DNA of 64,000 nucleotides, taken from Dactylis glomerata. Lineage: Eukaryota > Streptophyta > Magnoliopsida > Poales > Poaceae. The stretch is taken from contig QXEO01000531.1 of the NCBI GenBank assembly GCA_007115705.1, positions 14,094,888 to 14,158,887 on the forward strand, written 5' to 3'. The notes beneath the pieces are model-generated. The model saw nothing but the letters and a program-made list of their open reading frames with translations, was not told the DNA's origin and did not search any database. A program made the translations under genes and the position numbers. Positions 55,899 to 64,000 of the stretch are shown here, in pieces. The first letter of the stretch is position 1; every line of letters begins with the position of its first letter.

Positions 55899-55903
55899 TG
55901 GCG

Positions 55904-57242
55904 CGGCCAACCCCTGGCCCGTGCCACCAGGTGGTGGGGCCACCTGGCCCACTTCCTGATGCTTCCCTTCCGCCTATATATTCCCCTCGACGGGAAAACC
56001 CTAAGGACCCAATCAATTTTCCAGGAAACATACTATAAGCCGCTGTCGTCGTTGACGCAAGATTGGGAGGGTCCAAAATCTCTTCTAGGCACCCTGCCGG
56101 AGAGGGGAATCACCGACGGAGGCCTTCTTCATCACCATGCCTGCCTCCGGAGTGATGTGTGAGTAGTCTACCTTGGACTACTGGTCCATAGCAGTAGCTA
56201 GATCGTTGTCATCTCCTCCATGTGCTTCATGTTTAGATCTTGTGAGCTGCCTATCATGATCATGATCATGATCATCATTGTGTAATTCTACATGTTGTGT
56301 TTGTTGGGATCCGATGAATATTGGTACTATTGTCAAGTTGATCTATTGATTTATCATCTTTATGTTATCTCTATGTTGTTTATGATCTTGCATGCTCTCC
56401 GTTGCTAGTAGATATCTTGGCCGAGTAGATGCTAGTGACTCCAAGAGGGAGTATTTATGCTCGATAGTGGGTTCATGCCTCTAGTAACTTGGGGGAGTGA
56501 AAGAAACCTCTAAAGTTGTAGATGTACTATTGCTACTAGGGAGAAAACAACGATCTTGTGTTCAAGGACATTTGTATTGTTACATTACACACTTTGCTTA
56601 AGGCGATAATCTGTTGGTTGCAACTTAATACCCAACGGTTGCTCGGACGACATCCGGCGGGTGGATTATTAGTCATAGAAGCAATTGGATTACGGTCTAT
56701 GTATTATGTTGTAATTCCCAAGTGAATATCATATTGATCCTCATGACATTTGTATGCTTGCTTTATTCTATCAATTGCCCAACTGTAATTTGTTTACCCA
56801 GCATGTTATTTATCTTATGGAGAGACACCACTAGTGAACTGTGGACCCCGGTCCATTCTTTTACATTCTTATTACGGTTTACCATTTACTCGCGTTATTT
56901 ACATTCTCGCAAACTACTATCTTTTACCACTCGATACGCTTAATCCTTTGTTTACAGCAAATCGGTGAGATTGACAACCTCACTGTAAGTTGGGGCAAAG
57001 TACTTGGTTGTGTTGTGTGCAGGTTCCACGTTGCTGCTGGTGCAAAGCTACGCCCCAGACGAGGCGCCATATATAAATTGTCTGGAGCTGTCGCGAAGCT
57101 AGCGAGCATCAACCTTTGGAAGTTGGTTCTTTCTCCTACTGGTTCGATAAACCTTGGTTTCATACTAAGGGAAGACTTGCTGTTGTTCTCATCATACCTT
57201 CCTCTTGGGGTTCCCAACTGGGTGGTCATCTACACGCCATCA
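55904..57242 (+). repeat. 3' LTR of element B, remaining 1339 bp
   Basis: It continues the sequence broken at 47444 and ends TACACGCCATCA. With the first piece the LTR measures about 1637 bp. GGCCC (57243-57247) would be the target duplication of B; its partner was lost at the junction near 42487. A short ATCATG repeat lies at 56254-56279. Confidence 0.88.
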
Positions 57243-59653
57243 GGCCCATCAGGAACTGCTTCCGTTGCCCTACTTGGTATTTTGAGTGAGAGGTCGTCGA
57301 TCTCGTCAAGCTCAACTTTCCTTCCACCCACACCTTTAGTGAGAAACTCTTTCTCAAGAAAGAATTCAGTCTTGGCAATAAAAGTATTGCCATCGGCCGG
57401 ATGGTAGAAGGTGTACCCAAGGGTATCCCTTGTATATCCTACAAAGATGCATTTCTCTGACTAAGATTCGAGTTTGTTAGGATGCAAATTCTTTACATAT
57501 GCCTCACAACCCCAAACCCTAAGAAACGACAATCTAGGCTTCTTGGCATGCCATAGCTCATATGGTGTTGTCTCCACGGACTTGGAAGGCCTCCTATTAA
57601 GAATGAATGCAGCAGTTTCTAACGCATAACCCCAAAATGATATCGACAAGTCAGACAGAGACATCATGGACCTTACACTATCGAGCAAAGTGCGGTTACA
57701 TCGCTCAGACACACCATTACGCTGTGGCGTTTCAGCTGGCGTACGTTGTGGCACAATTCCACATGCCTTGAGATGTGCCTCAAACTCGAAGCTCAGATAC
57801 TCGGCTCCTCGGTCAGAGCGAGGATGCTTGATCTTTCTATCAAGTTGATTTTCGGCCACTTTCTAAAATTCCTTGAACTTTTCAAAGGTTTCAGACTTAT
57901 ACTTCATCAAATAGATATACCCATATCTACTCAAATCATTAGTAAAGGTCATGAAGTAACATTAACCATTGCGATGCTCATTGGTTCACACACATCCGTA
58001 TGTATAATTCCCAATACATCGGACACCCGTTCAACTATCCCGGTGAACAGAGTCCTAGTCATTTTGCCTAGAAGGCATGGTTCACATGTATCAAATGATT
58101 CAAAATCCATTGATCTAAGAAGACCATCATTATGGAGCTTCTTCATGCGGTTTGCACCAACATGACTAAGACGGCAATGCCATGTGTATGTGGCATTATC
58201 ATCACTCTGTTTTTAGCATTCACACTATTGACATGTGTAATAAGATCCAAAATATATAAACCATCACGAATAGGCGCATGAACATAGAAAACACCATCTT
58301 TTGAAACGGAACAACCGTTTGTTACATACTCGAAATGGTATCCGTCTCATGATAACCGAGACCCACTAACAATGTTCATACTCAAAGCTGGAACGTAATA
58401 ACATTTATTTAAAACTAATATCATCCCAGAGGGAAACCGTAGATGCAGAGTGCCGACAGACATGATGTCCACACGTTGACCGTTGTCGACCCGCATCGTC
58501 ATGTCATTCAGTTCCAAGCGCCGCTTATTCCTCAGATCCTGCTGGGAATTACAAATGTTAGCAATAGAACTGGTATGGAATACCCACGTGTTACTACGGG
58601 CACTTGTAAGATAGATATCAATTACATGTATATCAAATATACCTTTGTCTCTGGTAGTAACCTTGCCGGCCTTCTTGTCTTCAAGGTACTTGGAGCAGTT
58701 GCGCTTCCAATGACCATCCCCTTTGCAGTAGAAGCACTTGACTACGGGCTTCATCTTGGGTGCCTTGGGAGGAATGACAACACGCTTGCCGTCCCTCTGA
58801 GGCTTCTTGACCTTTGGGCCCTTTGTCGATTTGCCAGACTTCTTAAAGTCTGTACTCTTGTTGACCAGCACCATGTTGTGCACCTTCTTGATTTCCACCT
58901 CCGCAGTTTTGGGCATAGCGAACAACTCTGGAAGGGACTTAGTCATCCCCTGCATATTGTAGTTTAGGACAAATCCCTTGTAGCTAGGGGCAGCGACTGC
59001 AGCACCCTATTAATCGCAAGCTCATCCAGAATCTGGCATTCCAGCGCATTCAAGCATTGAACGTAGCCAGAAATTTTGACCACATGCTCGCTCACACTGC
59101 TGTGTTCGTTTATACGGGAGGAGAAGAACAACTCGGAAGCCTCATACCTCTCCGCCTGCGCCTCAGGTGCAAAAATGGCTTTGAGATCAGTGATTATCTC
59201 AAATGCACTCATCTTTTCAAAGCGCTTTTGCAGATCAGACTCCATGGCAAACAGCATGCCACTCTGGAAAAATGAAGCGTCGTCTACCTTGGTCTAGTAG
59301 ACGGCCTTCTCATCGTCAGAGGAGCCTGTCTTGGGCGCAGCACCAATGGCAGCATCAAGAACATACCCCATCCTATGGGGAGCGAGGATGATCCTCAAAG
59401 TGCAAAACCAAGTAGTGAAGTTTGAACCATCGGTTTTCAGTTTTTCTTTCTCAAGGAATGCTCCTAAGTTGAATACTGGGCGAGCCATCTACAAATGGAT
59501 TTGCAAAGACACTTAGACGTTTGTTCATAATATGAGTTCATTTTGCTTATTAATTTAGATTAATGCAAACTAGGTGAACTCCCACTTAAACTAACATCCC
59601 TCAAAGTTGTTTAGTGATTACACGATCCTAATTCACTATACCACCCCGATCAT
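57243..59653 (-). pseudogene. Ty1-copia 5' internal region: leader, gag, protease, first part of integrase
   Basis: On the minus strand a leader (59653-59489) precedes gag from the ATG at 59488 (MARPVFNLGAFLEKEKL), with a UBN2-type gag region to about 58960. A CCHC knuckle (CFYCKGDGHWKRNC) lies at about 58734-58690 and a decayed protease with the typical follow-on (LHLRFPSGMILVLNKCYYVP, SMNIVSGSRL) at 58500-58350. The integrase finger and core follow at 58146-57461 (CEPCLLGKM, IIHTDVCEP, SDRGAEYLS, NGVSERCNRTL). Stops at 59291-59293, 58956-58963 and several frameshifts break it. The 3' part is cut off by element B at 57243, and element D sits in the leader. It is a different Copia lineage from the SIRE element. 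Confidence 0.85.
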
Positions 59654-61299
59654 TGATGCGGCACGGTGTTGATGTAATTTCACCGCCCAGTAGGGAACCC
59701 CAAGAGGAAGGTATGATGAGCACAGCAGGAAGTTTTCCCTCAGTAAGAAACCAAGGTTTATCGTATCCAGGAAAAAGCCAAACTCTAGAAGGTGATGCTT
59801 GCTAGCCTAGTGACACTCCAACAAGGGCGCCGTTAACGATAACGTGTTAGCACGTCTTCAACTAGTAGCAACGTGGAACCTGCACACAACACAACCAAAT
59901 ACTTTGCTCCCAACTTATGATGAGGTTGTCAATCTCACCGGCTTGCTATAAACAAAGGTATGAGCGTATCGAGTGGAAAGCAATAGTAGTATGCGAGTAA
60001 AGTAAACAGTGTGAGTAAAGTAAACAGGTGATAGCAATATAATGGAAATAGGACCGGGGTCCACAGTTCACTAGTGGTGTCTCTCCATAAGATAAAATAA
60101 CACATGTTGGGTAAACAAATTACAGTTGGGCAATTGATAGAATAAAGACAACGTGCATATATCGAGAGGATCACTATGAGATTTACTCTGGGCATTACAA
60201 CAAGATACATAGACCACCATCCAACTGCATCTATGACTAATAATCCACTTGTGGTGAATCAATCCGAGAACTCCACAAGTATTAAGTTGCGAACAACAGA
60301 TAACTGCATTAAGCAAAGTGTGTAATGTAAACAAAGCATATGCCCTTGAGCATATGAATGTTGTTTTCTCCCTAGTGGCAACAGCACATCTACAACCTTA
60401 GAAGTTTCTGTCACTCCCCCAGATTAAATAGAGGCATGAACCCACTATCGAGCATAAATACCCCCTCTTGGAGTCACTAGCAACTACTCGGCCAAGATAG
60501 CTACTAACAACGGAGAGCATGCAAGATCATAAACAACATAGAGATAACATAATATAATATTCAGCACACCAACTCAATCATAACACCAATATTCATCGGA
60601 TCCCAACAAACACAACATGTAGAATTACATAATGGTAGTCTCGATCATGTGAAGCAGCTCACGAGATCTAAACATGAAGCACATGGTGGAGAAGACAACC
60701 AACTAGCTACTGCTATGGACCCATAGTCCAAGGTAGACTACTCACTCATCGCGCCGGAGGCAAGCATGGTGATGAAGAAGACCTCCAGTGGCGATTCCCC
60801 TCTCCGGCAGGGTGCCGGGAAGAGCTTCTGGACCCTCCCGATCTTGGGTCGACGACGGCGGCGGATCGTGATGTGTTTCTGGAAAAGTGATTAGGTGTTT
60901 AGGTTTTTCCCATCGGGGGGCTCTTTATAGGCGAAGGGGCGGTGCCAGAGGTGGACCAGGGGGCCCTCACCACAGGTGGGCATGGGCCAGGGGCAGGCCG
61001 CGCCCCTGGTGGTGTGGCCGCCCTGTGGCCCTTCTCCGTCTCCTCTTCGGTTCTCTGGAAGCTTCGGTAAATTTCCGGATGTTCGACTTTTGTTTCGTCC
61101 AATTTCGAGAATATCTCCTGTGTAACTTTTCTGAAACACAAAAATAGCAGAAAATGGGAAACTGGCACTGTGGCATCTTGTTAATAGGTTAGTTCCAGAA
61201 AATGCATAAAAATGCCACGAAGTGTAACAAAACACTAAGCAAATGGTGTAAAAACAAGCATGGAGCATCAAAAATTATAGATACGTTTGAGACGTATCA
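59654..61299 (-). repeat. 3' LTR of element D (about 1646 bp)
   Basis: On the plus strand it ends GTTTGAGACGTATCA at 61299. The left end TGATGCGGCAC (59654) is less certain, since the first 230 bp differ from the other A/C LTRs (59680-59880 has extra sequence); from 59890 on it is colinear with them. Confidence 0.75.
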
Positions 61300-64000
61300 G
61301 CATCCCCAAGCTTAACTCCTGAACTCCTGCTCGTCCTCGAGTAGGTAAGTGATAACAAAAGAAATAATTTTTGAGGTGACATGCACCTACACAATCTTGA
61401 TCATATATGTAAGCGTTGAGGGCTGGGATCAAAAGAACTTAAAACATGGGCATGAAAGTATAATCTTGATAGAAGAAACTTAGCAACCATGTTATAACAT
61501 GAAAAAGAACACAAATGAAAGATCATGAAAACGAAACAATGAAAGTCAAACGCGTGTTCAAATCATATGGAAAAACATGCAAATGGTTTTCAGCTTGTCC
61601 TTCATGAGAGAGCAAAACATAAATGCATAGGACACCTTCAAGTTTAAGAGGGCGACTAGATACAAGTAATTTGAGAACAAGTGAAACCAACATCATGATT
61701 CAATCAATGAAAACTTTGGGACAATGCACATTATACTCAGAATGACAACTATGCTCTCTTAGACGGTGCATAAAGATAGAAGGTGGTGACTCAACATAAA
61801 AGTAAAAGAAAGGCCCTTCGCGGAGGGAAGCAGTGATTGCAAGTTTTATAAACCTTCAAAAATTATGGTACTTACTAGCTTTGAGCTCTCATTGCCCCCA
61901 TCATAAGCATCTTGAATGGTTAAAGTTAATGCGAATACAATTATGAAGCATATGCTTGACAAATCATAAGTTGAAAACCTCGTGTCTCGTGAAGTACGAA
62001 TACCCAAACCTCATGCTACTCGGCTTAGAGTCCCAAGCAAGCTCTTGTCATTGTAAATATATGTGTATCATCGAGAACCGCCAACGGGGTACCTCCTGCC
62101 CGATGACATGGAACAAGCCCACATCAAAATAACAAGACAAACAGATAATGAACACTTCGACATCTCTTTTATTTACCATTGGTATAGCTTTTTATTATGA
62201 GATGTGTCGTCGAATGTCCACTATGGGCATGCTATAAATTTCCACCATGAATGATGCATGGCTTAGATTAGCGGCCCAGGCGTTTCCTAAACACATATAA
62301 AAACTCCATGATCCCGCAAGATTCCCAACTTATTTCACATCGTGTGTATCCATAAACAAAAGATCACGATATCAACTCAAATGAAAGATAGTGCAATGTT
62401 GAAAGCTTGCCCCATGACGGCATGGCTGGGCTAATTTCCAACTTACAACTTGCAAGCATAACAACTCAACATAAGAGAGCCACAATGTCAAAATTTTAAA
62501 ACGAGAAAAGTAAAGTGTGCCATCAGGTTTGTGAGAGCTTTACTGACCAATTTTCGCATAATACCAAAAAGAGTTTAATTTGAAGGATAGATAAAAGCAA
62601 GTCAAATGTACTTTGGAATAGCAAATTGCTAATAGGTATGTATGGTGGACACTTTTGGAACAACTTGGTTTTTAGGAGTTGGATGCACGAGTAGAGCTCA
62701 TACTCAGTACAAAATGAGGGCTAGCAAAAGACTGGGAGCGACCAACTAAGAGAGCAATAACGGCCATAATCATGCAAAGCGACAAAGCGACATTAAAAGA
62801 AGCATAAGATGGCATCAAAAGTCAAAAACTAAATGATCATAGAGGCAATGGCGACTTTGTATGAGTCAAACATTTGTAAGCATGCACCAAGTCAACCCAA
62901 ATAAAGCATCAAGGAGAAAACCAAAATAATGCTTCCAAATAATTAAAACAATGCATGATTTTTTCAAAGGCTCATTAAGCAATCTCAGTCATTTGAGAAA
63001 AGTCATGCTACAGCAAAAGTACTAAGCATACTATCAAAAAGACATCAAGCACGACATGCAAAAGCCTAGGCCGCAGTCTACACAAGCTCCTTCTTGTACC
63101 ACTTTTTTGCATAAAGCTTTTTCTCTTTTCCAACACCATTCGAACTTTTTATAAACAACTCTTTTGATGAAAACCAACATGGACCAGAGGTCAAAAATAC
63201 ACCTTGATGCAAAGATATAACAAGATCTGAACAAAAATCAAGGCGAAACATGAAAACTAAACGCAGTAGCAGAAAAAGAGAACACTCGTTGAAACGATTT
63301 ATTGGGGTCCAACCATTTATTGCACAAACAAAACTTCTCCAAAAGAAATTTGTTGGGGTCCAACCATTTATTGCAGCAAACAAAACTAAACAAAACTGAA
63401 AACTAAAAACAACTGACGCTCTAAGAAACGCATAATGCATGAAGCAATAAAAATATAGTGTGTTGAAAGGTGACCTGATTTTTACCGATGAAGAAGGGGT
63501 GCCTCGGGGGCATCCCCAAGCTTTGACACTTGTACCTCTTGGATATTTCTTGGGGTGACATGGACATCCCCAAGCTTGAGCTTTTGTCCGTTCTTCAACT
63601 CATCTCATCATTCTCCAATCCCTACACTTGAAAACTTCCTTCATACAAAACTAAACACAATTCTATTAGGAACATTAGTGTAAGCATAACAATAAATCAA
63701 CCCTTTTTGCTTCAGGTTTCAACTCAAAACCACCACATATAAATCATATACTATTGTAGCAACTTCCCCAAAAGTTCCGTGATCAAAAGAACTAAAAAAG
63801 AAAGCGATAAAGCGGCAAACACAAATATTGGCAGAAATCTGTCAAAACAGAACAGCTGACAAAGGTCGAATTTTTAGAGGGTTTTCTGTTGCTCAAATCA
63901 AAAAGTGTTCAACTAATGAAAGTTTGGATATGACCTGGGGCATATGCACAAGAAATCGCAGGTCCAAACGATTTACAGAGAATTTTCACGAATTTTTACG
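61300..64000 (-). other. Non-coding 3' internal region of element D
   Basis: No gene is seen. The PPT motif lies at 61300-61313 (complement), internal copies at 63510-63523 and 63564-63577 (the latter with one change), and module type 1 at about 61834-62640. Beyond 63590 it is colinear with 11640-12060 of element A. Confidence 0.8.

Larger units (their letters stand above)
42487..57242 (+). mobile_element. Element B: non-autonomous Athila-type element, split by element C
   Basis: The order is truncated 5' LTR (42487-43668), primer site, leader, a gag-like ORF with a frameshift (43859-44579), double hairpin, non-coding region, PPT and 3' LTR (47147-47444 plus 55904-57242). Element C lies inside the 3' LTR. 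The two LTRs of B are visibly more diverged than those of C, and the 5' copy has lost about 60 bp near 43372, so B is the older element, as nesting requires. No pol is present. Confidence 0.85.
59654..64000 (-). mobile_element. Element D: 3' half of an A/C-type element, runs off the window
   Basis: On the minus strand a 3' LTR (61299-59654) is preceded by PPT and the non-coding 3' internal region (64000-61300) in the arrangement of elements A and C, with module type 1. The window ends before the double hairpin and the ORF. ATCAT (59649-59653) would be its target duplication. It inserted in the leader of the Copia at 57243-59653. Confidence 0.85.

Overview
This window is wall-to-wall nested transposable elements from a large grass genome. 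I see no host gene, rRNA, tRNA gene or CRISPR array. A Pooideae grass (Triticeae, oat or ryegrass type) is suggested by a BARE/Angela-type Copia LTR, many Athila-type Gypsy LTRs starting TGATACGTC with a tRNA-Asp-type primer site (TGGCGCC...), a SIRE/Maximus-type Copia, a Tat-lineage Gypsy with a second RNase H, and a Mutator-like element with a plant mobile domain. This placement rests on recognising families, not on a search. | Layout, left to right. 1-3596: 3' part of an Athila-type element (called E1) with its 3' LTR at 2057-3596. It sits in the gag of a SIRE-type Copia (3597-19024), whose 5' end must lie left of the window. That Copia carries decayed gag and pol, then an LTR-like internal promoter and a spliced accessory gene (15375-17238), and a 3' LTR at 17825-19024. 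Element A, a complete non-autonomous element on the minus strand (8056-14691, target duplication GCTAT), is nested in it. 19025-31286: a degraded Mutator-like element split by a complete Tat Gypsy (19326-28156, minus, target duplication CATAC), which carries an antisense ORF with AT-hooks and a B3-like region. 31287-32340: LINE fragment. About 32345-34323: 3' end of a BARE/Angela-type Copia. 34324-40975: 3' part of a pol-bearing Athila element (minus), with a solo LTR (36679-38301, target duplication AGCTC) inside. 40976-42486: a scrambled junction of LTR pieces. 42487-57242: element B, a non-autonomous Athila-type element whose 3' LTR is split by element C (47445-55898, target duplication TGGCG). 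57243-59653: 5' part of another Copia (minus). 59654-64000: element D, the 3' half of an A/C-type element (minus), running off the window. | How the parts relate. Elements A, B and C have the same plan: a tRNA-Asp-type primer site, a common 5' leader, one ORF that differs in each, a common ORF end, a conserved double hairpin, a long non-coding 3' region with repeated polypurine-like motifs, and LTRs with the tip GATACGT-loop-ACGTATC. None encodes reverse transcriptase or integrase. The antisense Athila at 34324-40975 has integrase, a similar LTR tip and a shared 3' block, so it is a plausible relative of the element that mobilises them (inference). | The most interesting observations are the swapped ORF cassettes, the LTR-like internal promoters placed before accessory ORFs in two unrelated elements, the spliced SIRE accessory gene, and the antisense AT-hook/B3-like gene in the Tat element. 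Difference counts and ages were made by eye.
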